In this document: piece after piece, positions 1 through 6,588 of the stretch
Numbering within the stretch: position 1 is the first letter of the stretch
Layout: each line of letters opens with the position of its first letter
Source of the DNA: Minisyncoccota bacterium
GTDB lineage: Bacteria > Patescibacteriota > Minisyncoccia > Minisyncoccales > MHMH01
Assembly (NCBI GenBank): GCA_028694095.1
Contig: JAQUTZ010000013.1
Span: 3,168 to 13,029 of the forward strand
Length of the DNA: 9,862 nucleotides
Reading direction: 5' to 3'
Made by a program: the position numbers and the translations under genes
Notes under the pieces: generated by a model
Databases searched by the model: none
Told to the model about the DNA's origin: nothing
What the model saw: only the letters and a program-made list of their open reading frames with translations

Positions 1-1337
1 TTTTTGAAAATATATTCAAGCACTACAAAACCCTGAAAAAAGAAGTAAAGAAGGCCCTGGAAGAGCTGGAAACGGAAATAAAGACGGAAGAGGTCGTGCC
101 AAAGCGCCCGGTTAAAAAGGAGGAGTTTGCCAGAATGGCCGAAGAGGCTCCGATTACCCGGGTTGTAGCTGTGATTCTCAGGCATGCGGTAGAAGGCAAG
201 GCTTCCGATATACATATAGAGCCCATGAAGAAAGAATTGAGGGTGAGGTTCAGGGTGGACGGCGTTCTTCAGACTAATTTGCTTTTGCCTTTGAAGATTC
301 ACCCGGCGGTTGTCGCCAGGGTAAAGATACTTTCCAATTTGAAGATAGACGAAACAAGAATACCTCAGGACGGAAGGTTTTCCACCAAGGTTGGCGGCAA
401 AGACGTTGATTTCCGTGTTTCCACCTTTCCTACCACCTTGGGAGAAAAGGCCGTGATGAGGGTTTTGGATGCCAGCGAGGGAGTAAAAAGCTTTGAGGAG
501 CTGGGCCTGGAAAGAAGAAACTACGACGTGCTGAACGCCGCCATCAAGAAACCCTACGGCATGATACTTTCGACCGGTCCCACGGGTTCGGGTAAAACGA
601 CGACTCTTTACGCCGTCCTGAATCTTTTAAATAAAGAAGGAGTAAATATTACCACCCTGGAAGATCCGGTCGAGTATTTTATAGAGGGGATAAACCAGTC
701 TCAAGTCAGGCCGGACATAGGCTACAGTTTTGCCCAGGGATTGAGGCATATGCTGAGGCAGGACCCGGATGTAATCATGGTTGGTGAGATACGTGATGAA
801 GAAACCGCTGCCCTAGCTACCCACGCTGCTCTGACCGGCCACATCGTATTATCGACCCTCCACACCAATAACGCTCTCGGAGTCGCTCCTCGTTTGCTGG
901 ATTTGGATGTAGCTGCCTTCCTTATCCCTTCCGCTCTAAGCCTGGCTATAGCTCAGAGGCTGGTCAGGGTTTTATGCCCGCACTGCAAAAAGAAGGTTAA
1001 GCCCGACCCGAAAGCAAAAGAAATAATCCTTGAGGAGCTGGAAAAGCTGCCGCCGGCAATTAAAAAAGACGTGAAGGTTCCCGAGCCGCTTATGGTTTAT
1101 CAGGCCCAAGGATGCAAGAAATGCAATTCGACCGGATACCTGGGAAGAATCGCTCTTTTTGAAATTCTGGAGATGACAAACCAGCTGGGAGAGATAATTC
1201 TCAAAGAGCCGACTGAGGCGAAAATAGAAGAGGAAGCCAGGAGACAAGGGATGACTACCATGAAGCAGGACGGCGTGTTGAAGGTGCTGGACGGCGTGAC
1301 TTCCCTTGAAGAAGTATTAAGAGCAGCTGAGATATAA
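1..1337 (+). CDS. pilB: Type IV pilus extension ATPase PilB (GspE/PulE family), 5' end outside the window
   Basis: Cytoplasmic hexameric ATPase that drives pilin polymerisation through PilC. The frame is open from base 3 with no stop, giving 444 visible residues. A GTG at 96 is internal and is not the start, because family-typical sequence (an ASDIHIEP motif follows an N-terminal helix) continues upstream of it. Family members are usually about 550-570 residues, so roughly 100-130 are missing. Visible in order: the ASDIHIEP region near 208-231, Walker A GPTGSGKT at 576-599, Asp box (LEDPVEY), Walker B/GEIRD at about 762-797, His box (TLHTNNA), and two zinc-binding CxxC pairs at 975-986 and 1113-1124, which are typical of GspE/PilB and absent from PilT. 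The C-terminal GVTSLEEVLR segment is also typical. The stop overlaps the ATG of the next gene by one base (TAATG). Confidence 0.95.
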   Translation, partial: FENIFKHYKTLKKEVKKALEELETEIKTEEVVPKRPVKKEEFARMAEEAPITRVVAVILRHAVEGKASDIHIEPMKKELRVRFRVDGVLQTNLLLPLKIHPAVVARVKILSNLKIDETRIPQDGRFSTKVGGKDVDFRVSTFPTTLGEKAVMRVLDASEGVKSFEELGLERRNYDVLNAAIKKPYGMILSTGPTGSGKTTTLYAVLNLLNKEGVNITTLEDPVEYFIEGINQSQVRPDIGYSFAQGLRHMLRQDPDVIMVGEIRDEETAALATHAALTGHIVLSTLHTNNALGVAPRLLDLDVAAFLIPSALSLAIAQRLVRVLCPHCKKKVKPDPKAKEIILEELEKLPPAIKKDVKVPEPLMVYQAQGCKKCNSTGYLGRIALFEILEMTNQLGEIILKEPTEAKIEEEARRQGMTTMKQDGVLKVLDGVTSLEEVLRAAEI

Positions 1338-1705
1338 TGAAAAAGATACTACTGGTAGAAGACAACCCGCTTTTAGTGGAATCGTACAGCCGGGCCATAA
1401 ATAGTGCCGGATTTGAGGTAGAGGTGATTAGCGACGGCCAGGAGGTTATTCCCGCTGTTGAGAAAAACAAGCCCGACCTTATCGTAATGGACGTTGTTTT
1501 GCCCAACAAAGACGGCTGGGAGGTCCTCACCACTCTTAAAAACGGCCATGACGGCCTAAAGGATACCAAGGTGATTATCGTTTCCGACCTTTGCCAGGCT
1601 TACGACGTTGAAAAAGGCCTGGAGATGGGAGCGGCAAAATATTTGATAAGGGACCATTATACTCCGGAAGAAATAGTCGAGGAAATTAAAAAGATATTAA
1701 ACTAA
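1337..1705 (+). CDS. Stand-alone response regulator receiver domain inside the pilus operon
   Basis: A 122-residue CheY-like receiver with no output domain. Seen directly: acidic pair E8/D9, phospho-acceptor D52 in the VMDVVLP strand-loop, and S83 at the conserved Thr/Ser position. The normally conserved switch lysine of the 'YLxKP' motif is R105 (YLIRD), and the following Pro is Asp. A receiver without an output domain usually works by protein contact, so a role in controlling PilB, PilT or PilC, like PilG/PilH or CheY, is a reasonable inference. No histidine kinase is in the window. The start overlaps the pilB stop by one base and pilT begins one base after its stop, so it is co-translated with both motors. 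No good Shine-Dalgarno is seen, which suggests coupling. The receiver fold is certain, its partner is unknown. Confidence 0.93.
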   Translation: MKKILLVEDNPLLVESYSRAINSAGFEVEVISDGQEVIPAVEKNKPDLIVMDVVLPNKDGWEVLTTLKNGHDGLKDTKVIIVSDLCQAYDVEKGLEMGAAKYLIRDHYTPEEIVEEIKKILN

Positions 1706-1706
1706 C

Positions 1707-2780
1707 ATGCCGACCAACAACAATACCCAAATTAAAGAATTATTGGAGCTGACCTTCAAGGAACAGGCTTCAGACCTTCATCTTTCCGTCGGTCATCCTC
1801 CGATTATCAGAATTAGCGGAGGTTTAGTTCCTTTAATTAAAAAGAAAACGCTTACTGGCAAGGATACAGATGCTTTTGCCAAGGATCTGATGACCGAAGA
1901 GAGTTATCAAAGATTTCTTGCAGAAAAGGAAGTGGACTTTTCCTACGATTTAGAGGGCAAGGCCAGGTTCCGGGTGAATATCTTTTTTCAAAGGGGAAGT
2001 ATTTCTTTGGCTTTCAGGCTGATTCCTTCTGAAATTCCCACTCTTGAAGAATTAAGCCTTCCTCCCATACTGCATGAATTTACCAGGGCCCATCAGGGAT
2101 TCGTTCTGCTGACCGGCCCCTCCAGCCACGGCAAATCCACCACCTTGGCGTCTTTGATAAACGAAATTAACAATCAAAGGGCCGATCATATTATAACCAT
2201 TGAAGATCCTATCGAATACGTGTTTAAGGACAACAGATCCGTTGTCGACCAGAGAGAGGTTTATCAGGATACGAGCAGTTTTGCCAGAGCTTTGAAATCC
2301 ACTTTCAGGCAGGACCCGGACGTAATTATGGTGGGGGAGATGCGCGATCCCGAAACCATGGCTACCGCCATTACCGCAGCTGAAACCGGGCATTTGGTTT
2401 TTGCCACTCTTCACACTAATTCGGCGTCTCAAACCATCCACCGCATAGTCGATTCTTTCCCTCCGGAACAGCAAAGCCAGATCCGCGCCCAGCTGTCAGG
2501 TTCTCTTTTGGGGGTAGTCTCTCAAAGGCTCATTCCCAGAATCAGGGGAGGCTTGGTTCCCGCTTGCGAGGTAATGCTTTCCAATCCGGCCATAGCCAAT
2601 CTTATAAGAGAAAACAAAATACACGAGATTCCCATGGTTATTGAAACTTCGGCGGAAACGGGCATGATTTCCCTTAACCGGGCTTTGGCTCTTCTGGTAA
2701 AGCAGAAGGAAATATCTCTGGAGAACGCCCTCAGCTATTCTTTGAATCCGATTGAATTAAGGATGATGGTAAAGAGATAA
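1707..2780 (+). CDS. pilT: Type IV pilus retraction ATPase PilT
   Basis: Cytoplasmic hexameric ATPase that powers pilus disassembly and so twitching or DNA pull-in. It has 357 residues, close to the usual length of about 345. Seen: N-terminal PAS-like domain with ASDLHLSVG; Walker A G137-PSSHGKS-144, which matches GxxxxGK[ST] but differs from the usual GPTGSGKS; Asp box (EDPIEYV); Walker B D203-PDVIMVGEMRD-214; His box around H236 (TLHTN); and QRLIPR. Near the C-terminus A295-IANLIRE-302 corresponds to the PilT hallmark AIRNLIRE with Arg replaced by Ala at the third place. It lacks the CxxC zinc pairs of PilB, which supports PilT over PilB/PilU-like extension motors. PilU is a possible alternative, but only one copy is seen. 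It follows the receiver gene by one base and precedes pilC by four bases. Confidence 0.93.
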   Translation: MPTNNNTQIKELLELTFKEQASDLHLSVGHPPIIRISGGLVPLIKKKTLTGKDTDAFAKDLMTEESYQRFLAEKEVDFSYDLEGKARFRVNIFFQRGSISLAFRLIPSEIPTLEELSLPPILHEFTRAHQGFVLLTGPSSHGKSTTLASLINEINNQRADHIITIEDPIEYVFKDNRSVVDQREVYQDTSSFARALKSTFRQDPDVIMVGEMRDPETMATAITAAETGHLVFATLHTNSASQTIHRIVDSFPPEQQSQIRAQLSGSLLGVVSQRLIPRIRGGLVPACEVMLSNPAIANLIRENKIHEIPMVIETSAETGMISLNRALALLVKQKEISLENALSYSLNPIELRMMVKR

Positions 2781-2784
2781 TCCT

Positions 2785-3990
2785 ATGAAGTTTCGCTATC
2801 AGGCCAGGTCGCGAAGCGGCGACGTCCAAACAGGCTCTGTTGAAGCTTCTTCCAGGGAAGCGGCTTTGGCTTTGCTGCAAAGGCATAGGCTGTTCGTAAC
2901 TCTTTTAGAAGAAGAGGCCAAGCAGCCTTTTTACGCCAGGAAAATCCAGCTGTTCGGAGGCGTTTCCCAGAAAGATATAGTTAATTTTTCCCGCCAGCTG
3001 TCTCTGATGTTCAAGTCGCAGATACCTCTTGTTGAATCTCTGAGCGCCATGGCCAAGCAGACTAAAAACGCCAATTTCAGGGATAAAATATCGGAAATAA
3101 CCGAAGAGGTGGAGGGCGGAACTTCTCTTTCCCAGGCCTTATCCAAATTCCCGAAACTTTTTTCTTCCTTTTACGTTAATATGGTTAAGTCCGGAGAAGC
3201 CTCGGGAACGCTGTCTGAAAGTTTGGATTATTTGGCCGAACACCTTGAAAGGGAATATCATCTTTCTTCGAAAATAAAGGGAGCCATGATTTATCCCGCC
3301 ATGATAGTCGTGGTGGTGATAGGGGTTCTTATAATGATGATGTTCTTCGTTATACCCAGCTTATCCAAGGTTTTAACGGAAACCGGACAGGAGCTGCCTC
3401 TTTTGACCAAGGTCGTGATAGGCCTTTCCGGTTTATTGAGAAGCTGGTGGTGGATTTTGGCGATTTTGACTATTGGGGGCGGAATTTTAATTTATCGCTA
3501 TTTCAAAACCGAAGAAGGCAAGAAAAACTGGGACCGCGTTCTTTTGAAAATTCCCCTTATCGGCCCTTTTGTTAAGATGATTTACGTCTCCCGATTTTCC
3601 GAAAATCTTTCCACGTTAATCGGCGGAGGCCTTCCCATTGCCAGCGCTTTGGAAATTACCGGAGATGTGGTTGGAAACAGCGTTTATCTGGAAATCATAA
3701 CGGATATAAAAGAAGAAGTAAGGAGGGGAGAAAAAATAAGCAAAGTAATGGCCAGGTATCCCGACGAGTTTCCTCCCCTGGTTACCCAGATGGTAAACGT
3801 AGGGGAGCGGACGGGAACCATAGACAAAAGTCTCATGAATGTGGTAAATTTTTATCAGAAGGAGATAGACAGGTCAATCGACAATCTACTGAGCATTCTT
3901 GAGCCCATGCTGGTGGTTTTCTTGGGATTAATAGTAGCGTTGCTGATGGCTTCCGTCTTGCTGCCTATGTACAGAATGACCGGAATTTAA
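2785..3990 (+). CDS. pilC: Type IV pilus inner-membrane platform protein PilC (GspF family)
   Basis: Polytopic membrane protein on which PilB and PilT act and around which pilins are inserted into the filament. The 401 residues match the family length of about 400. An N-terminal cytoplasmic segment (about 1-60) is followed by two repeated T2SSF domains at about 65-190 and 268-393. Both begin with the same pattern (N/S-F-S-R-Q/E..L..L, then P-L-V/I-x-S/A-L). Hydrophobic segments lie near 172-192, 220-237 and 372-395, the three-helix layout expected. The typical family stretch with GER-TG-x-ID-x-SL lies at 340-350. A weak AGAG about eight bases before the ATG may serve as ribosome binding site. 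No clear terminator follows it, so transcription may run on into pilA. Confidence 0.94.
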   Translation: MKFRYQARSRSGDVQTGSVEASSREAALALLQRHRLFVTLLEEEAKQPFYARKIQLFGGVSQKDIVNFSRQLSLMFKSQIPLVESLSAMAKQTKNANFRDKISEITEEVEGGTSLSQALSKFPKLFSSFYVNMVKSGEASGTLSESLDYLAEHLEREYHLSSKIKGAMIYPAMIVVVVIGVLIMMMFFVIPSLSKVLTETGQELPLLTKVVIGLSGLLRSWWWILAILTIGGGILIYRYFKTEEGKKNWDRVLLKIPLIGPFVKMIYVSRFSENLSTLIGGGLPIASALEITGDVVGNSVYLEIITDIKEEVRRGEKISKVMARYPDEFPPLVTQMVNVGERTGTIDKSLMNVVNFYQKEIDRSIDNLLSILEPMLVVFLGLIVALLMASVLLPMYRMTGI

Positions 3991-4000
3991 GTTTTTCACA

Positions 4001-4029
4001 ATTACATTTATTTGCTATTGTGATATAAT
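4001..4029 (+). promoter_or_regulatory. Probable promoter of pilA with extended -10
   Basis: The -10 hexamer TATAAT at 4024-4029 is a perfect consensus and is preceded by TG one base upstream (TGATATAAT), making an extended -10. ATTACA at 4001-4006 (four of six matches to TTGACA) sits 17 bases upstream as a candidate -35. The predicted transcript start is about 4036, leaving a 5' leader of about 55 bases before the pilA ATG. This is the only intergenic gap over 100 bases in the window, and it separates the motor genes from the major pilin. Consensus matching only, no expression data. Confidence 0.75.
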
Positions 4030-4091
4030 GGAATTGAATTAAAAAAATAAGAAAAAGGTCGAGTGATAACCTTTAACAAATATTAAAAATC

Positions 4092-4535
4092 ATGATTCAA
4101 GTTTTCGCTAAAAAACACCGCGGTTTCACTCTTATCGAACTTCTGGTGGTCATCGCCATCATCGGTATTCTAGCTTCCATTGTTTTGGTTTCTATGGGAG
4201 GAGCCAGGCAATCAGCCAGAGATGCCACAAGGAAGGCAGATATGAGGCAAATAATTACAGCTCAGGAAATGTACTACGGAGCCAATGACTCGTACTTCAC
4301 TTCGGCAACTTGGCCGACTGCCATTTCCGGCGGTGGAATAACTTATATGGCTAGCGTTCCTACAGATCCCGGATCCGGTACGTACGTGTGGGTAGACAAT
4401 ACGGGAAATGCCCAGGCATTCTGCGCTTATGCCACCCTGGAAGCTCCGAGCACGACCACTTACTACACCTCCTCGCACGCGGGCAATTTCGAGTGTACTG
4501 ATGCTACGCCGACTTTAGCAGACTGCTGCTTCTAA
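4092..4535 (+). CDS. pilA: Major type IV pilin (PilA/PilE-like prepilin)
   Basis: A 147-residue prepilin. It carries a short positive leader ending KKHRG, with predicted cleavage between G11 and F12 giving a mature N-terminus FTLIELLVV. The key Glu at mature position 5 (E16) is present. The hydrophobic helix runs to about residue 34 and is followed by the pilin motif ARxxARDATRKADMRQI. The globular C-terminus is Thr/Ser/Gly-rich with four cysteines, C111, C135, C145 and C146, the last two just before the end (CCF). ATG 4092 is the first start after the upstream in-frame stop at 4074. No Shine-Dalgarno lies close to it. Its own promoter and strong terminator argue for separate, high-level expression, hence the call as major subunit. 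PilD encoded downstream is the expected processing enzyme. A minor pilin is possible but less likely. Confidence 0.88.
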   Translation: MIQVFAKKHRGFTLIELLVVIAIIGILASIVLVSMGGARQSARDATRKADMRQIITAQEMYYGANDSYFTSATWPTAISGGGITYMASVPTDPGSGTYVWVDNTGNAQAFCAYATLEAPSTTTYYTSSHAGNFECTDATPTLADCCF

Positions 4536-4557
4536 CGGATTTCACTGCGACCTTTCG

Positions 4558-4594
4558 CCCTCCCGCCAATTATTGGTGGGAGGGTTGTTTATTT
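4558..4594 (+). terminator. Intrinsic terminator after pilA
   Basis: Inverted repeat with a 12-bp stem: the left arm at 4558-4569 (CCCTCCCGCCAA) pairs with the right arm at 4573-4584 (TTGGTGGGAGGG), with one G-T pair and a 3-base TTA loop. The stem is followed by the T-rich run TTGTTTATTT (4585-4594). It lies 23 bases after the pilA stop, so it should end the pilA transcript. Confidence 0.9.
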
Positions 4595-4602
4595 GATACA
4601 AT
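4594..4602 (+). promoter_or_regulatory. Probable extended -10 promoter for pilD and the minor pilin genes, predicted leaderless
   Basis: TGATACAAT is an extended -10 (TG, one base, then TACAAT at 4597-4602). The usual 6-7 base distance puts transcription start at about 4608-4609, which is the A of the pilD ATG. No Shine-Dalgarno precedes that ATG, which agrees with a leaderless message. A -35 is poor: TTGGTG at 4573-4578 has an 18-base spacer and sits in the terminator's 3' arm. Consensus matching only. Confidence 0.6.
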
Positions 4603-4608
4603 ATAAAA

Positions 4609-5367
4609 ATGGAAACGCTTTTGTATTTGATTGTTTTTGTAGTAGGACTGATTGTCGGCAGTTTTTTGAACTGCGTTATTTATCGGATGGAAAAAGGGGA
4701 GAGCTTTCTTTCGGGAAGGTCTTATTGCCCTCATTGCCGGCATAAGCTGGGGTTTTTAGACCTGATTCCGGTTGTCAGCTTTCTGTTTCTTAGCGGAAAA
4801 TGCCGATATTGCCGGGAAAGGATTTCTTTGCAGTATCCGCTGGTAGAACTGCTTACCGGTTTTATATTTTTGCTGATTTTTTATTTCCAGTTTTCCTTGG
4901 TACAGTTTTTCTTTCTTCTCGCCATTTCCGCTTTGCTGATTATAGTTTTTGTTTACGACCTGAAGCACTATCTCATCCCCGATAAGGTTGTTTATTCGGC
5001 TATCGTTTTAACATTTATCTATTTAATTTTCTCGACGTTCCGTTTAGACCATCTTTGGAGCGCCTTGGCTCTGGCAGGATTTTTTCTGGCCATAGTCCTG
5101 ATTTCCAGAGAAAAATGGATGGGAATGGGGGATGTAAAGCTGGGGTTTTTGATGGGGCTTCTTTTGGGCTGGCCCGACGTGATTGCCGCCTTATTTTTAG
5201 CCGTTTTTATTGGTGCTATAATAGGAATAGGATTAATTATTATGGGAAAAAAGGGAATGAAGTCCGAGGTTCCTTTCGGCCCGTTTCTGGTTACAGGAAC
5301 CTTTATTGCTCTTTTTTGGGCGGATGAATTGATTAACTGGTACTTTAATTTCTTCGGTTATTTATGA
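4609..5367 (+). CDS. pilD: Prepilin leader peptidase / N-methyltransferase (A24 family)
   Basis: Integral-membrane aspartyl protease that removes the leader from PilA and the minor pilins and, in the bifunctional form, methylates the new N-terminal Phe. It has 252 residues. Seen: an N-terminal GSFLNCVIYR motif (17-26); a cytoplasmic zinc-binding loop with C40-PHC-43 and C65-RYC-68, as in bifunctional enzymes; catalytic D117 in YDLKHYLIPD; catalytic D175 in GMGDVKL; and a late E-VPFGPFL motif. About seven to eight hydrophobic segments fill the rest. The ATG at 4609 lies 73 bases after the pilA stop, just behind the terminator, with no ribosome binding site. Its TGA stop overlaps the next ATG (ATGA, 4 bases), placing it at the head of the minor pilin operon. 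Confidence 0.95.
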   Translation: METLLYLIVFVVGLIVGSFLNCVIYRMEKGESFLSGRSYCPHCRHKLGFLDLIPVVSFLFLSGKCRYCRERISLQYPLVELLTGFIFLLIFYFQFSLVQFFFLLAISALLIIVFVYDLKHYLIPDKVVYSAIVLTFIYLIFSTFRLDHLWSALALAGFFLAIVLISREKWMGMGDVKLGFLMGLLLGWPDVIAALFLAVFIGAIIGIGLIIMGKKGMKSEVPFGPFLVTGTFIALFWADELINWYFNFFGYL

Positions 5368-6092
5368 AAAAAGGCTTCACTCTAATAGAGCTTTTGGTGG
5401 TAATTAGCATAATAACCCTGATTACGGCCCTAGTCCTTCCTAATTATAAGGCAGGAGACAGGACGTTGGCCCTTCAGAGAACCGTCCATAAGCTTTCCCA
5501 GGATTTAAGAAGAGCCCAGGGTTTAGCTATTTCCGCTAAAGATTTCGCAGGAGAGAGTCCCGACGGATACGGATTGTATTTTGACTTGAATCAGCCGACC
5601 CGGTATATTCTTTTTGCCGACCTTAACGGCGACAAGCTTTATTCCGGTCCCGGAGAAAAAGCAGAAGAAATCTTTATGGAAAGCAAGATGGAAATAGTCG
5701 AACTTTCTCCTTCAGACGGCTCCACTTTGACGGTTGTCTTTGAACCTCCAGACCCCAGCGTTTTTTTCACTCCCGACAGCAGTCCTCTTGCCACTATTAC
5801 CATTGCCATAGTAGGGGTTGAGTTTTTAACTTCCGACTACAAGTATGAATACCAGGATGTTGTTTGGTTCTGGCCGGATCCGAGGGCTGGGTGCGATACC
5901 ACCAATGACCAAGAAGACTGCCCAGATTCTTTCTCTGCCATGGAGTCGGACCCTCAAACCGTTTACGACTGGTATAAATTTTCTGTTATTTTCGACCAGG
6001 CTAAGAGATACGAAAAACAGGAAGGCGGCGAGCCTTTAAGGGTCGATAACAGCGTTCATGTTAATAAAGCCGGTTTAATATACGTTGATTAA
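5364..6092 (+). CDS. FimT/GspH-like minor pseudopilin
   Basis: A 242-residue prepilin with the minimal leader MKKG, predicted cleavage G4/F5 and mature FTLIELLVVISII with Glu at +5 (E9). After the hydrophobic helix, the RTVHKLSQDLRRAQGLAISA segment (39-58) is typical of GspH/FimT, as is the closing VHVNKAGLIYVD strand. Between these, residues 86-90 (DLNGD) resemble a calcium-binding loop. A long acidic stretch (about 155-228) with cysteines C177 and C186 lengthens the protein well beyond the usual size of about 150-190. It overlaps the pilD stop by four bases and the next start by one (TAATG). It probably forms part of the initiating tip complex with the three downstream genes. Membrane-anchored until assembled. 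The family call is from N-terminus, motif and position. Function is inferred. Confidence 0.85.
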   Translation: MKKGFTLIELLVVISIITLITALVLPNYKAGDRTLALQRTVHKLSQDLRRAQGLAISAKDFAGESPDGYGLYFDLNQPTRYILFADLNGDKLYSGPGEKAEEIFMESKMEIVELSPSDGSTLTVVFEPPDPSVFFTPDSSPLATITIAIVGVEFLTSDYKYEYQDVVWFWPDPRAGCDTTNDQEDCPDSFSAMESDPQTVYDWYKFSVIFDQAKRYEKQEGGEPLRVDNSVHVNKAGLIYVD

Positions 6093-6586
6093 TGAGCAAA
6101 TCCTTTACTTTAATTGAAATAATAGTGGCTATATTCCTGGTTACCGTTGGAGCCGGCGCCGCTCTTAATGTCATTCAAACGACTACCAGTTTCACCTCTG
6201 TGGCTTCCGACCAGCTGACAGCCTCTTATTTAGCCCAGGAGGGGATAGAGGTGATAAGGAATATAAGAGACGGCAACTGGCTGGAGCAGAGGACCAACTC
6301 CGCCATTTTTTGGGACGACGGAATTTCCATAGCCGAGGATTACAACTTAGACTACCGGAGCACCAGTTTTCCGGATATAAGCTGCAGCATGGGAGCGGAG
6401 GGTTTTTTGAAGTTCGACGGGAATTTTTACAATTGTTCTGCAGGACAGGAAAGCAAGTTTAAGAGGAAAATAACCATTGAAAAGCCCCAGCCAGACGAAA
6501 TGACGGTTTCGGTTGAGGTTTCTTGGTCTGAAAGGGGCCGGCCGCACCAGGTGACCGCCCAAACCAATCTATATAATTGGAGATAA
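6092..6586 (+). CDS. PilV/GspI-like minor pilin with Ser before the cleavage site
   Basis: A 164-residue prepilin-like protein starting MSKS/FTLIEIIVAIFLV. The hydrophobic helix and Glu at mature +5 (E9) are standard, but the residue before the cut is S4 instead of Gly. The ASYLAQEGIEVIRNIRDGNW stretch (44-63) is a recognisable PilV/GspI feature of pseudopilins, followed by a beta-rich C-terminus with C98 and C115 (a possible disulphide). The closing SVEVSWSERGRPHQVTAQT segment matches the family pattern in which the last strands read V.V.W.. plus a polar tail. Start ATG overlaps the preceding stop by one base. The next gene's ribosome binding site lies inside its last codons. Family assignment is good, exact role (tip complex) is inferred from gene order. 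Confidence 0.83.
   Translation: MSKSFTLIEIIVAIFLVTVGAGAALNVIQTTTSFTSVASDQLTASYLAQEGIEVIRNIRDGNWLEQRTNSAIFWDDGISIAEDYNLDYRSTSFPDISCSMGAEGFLKFDGNFYNCSAGQESKFKRKITIEKPQPDEMTVSVEVSWSERGRPHQVTAQTNLYNWR
6579..6582 (+). promoter_or_regulatory. Ribosome binding site fixing the PilW-like start
   Basis: GGAG six bases upstream of ATG 6589. It supports that ATG over an in-frame TTG at 6577, which would have no leader advantage and would start before the Shine-Dalgarno. Confidence 0.75.
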
Positions 6587-6588
6587 TC

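Noticed and set aside
96..98. GTG at 96 as the start of the PilB-like gene
   Set aside because: The frame is open to the left edge without a stop and the upstream residues look like the family's N-terminal domain, so the gene is truncated by the window and this is an internal Val.
1333..1338. TATAAT at the pilB stop as a -10 for the receiver gene
   Set aside because: It overlaps the ATG itself, so transcription from it would start inside the gene. It comes from the TAATG junction.
972..1569. Open frames on the minus strand opposite pilB and the receiver gene
   Set aside because: They lie opposite strongly conserved coding sequence, have no recognisable protein motifs and no ribosome binding site that I can see. 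The same holds for other minus-strand frames in the window.
756..2320. 14-base direct repeat AGGCAGGACCCGGA at 756-769 and 2307-2320
   Set aside because: Both copies encode the same Walker B segment (RQDPD) of the paralogous PilB and PilT, so coding constraint explains it.
4800..5327. Alternative + strand frames inside pilD
   Set aside because: They overlap a complete peptidase with all catalytic residues, and their translations show no family features.
6577..6579. TTG 6577 as the start of the PilW-like gene
   Set aside because: ATG 6589 has GGAG six bases upstream, while the TTG lies before that site. ATG also gives a normal 10-residue leader.
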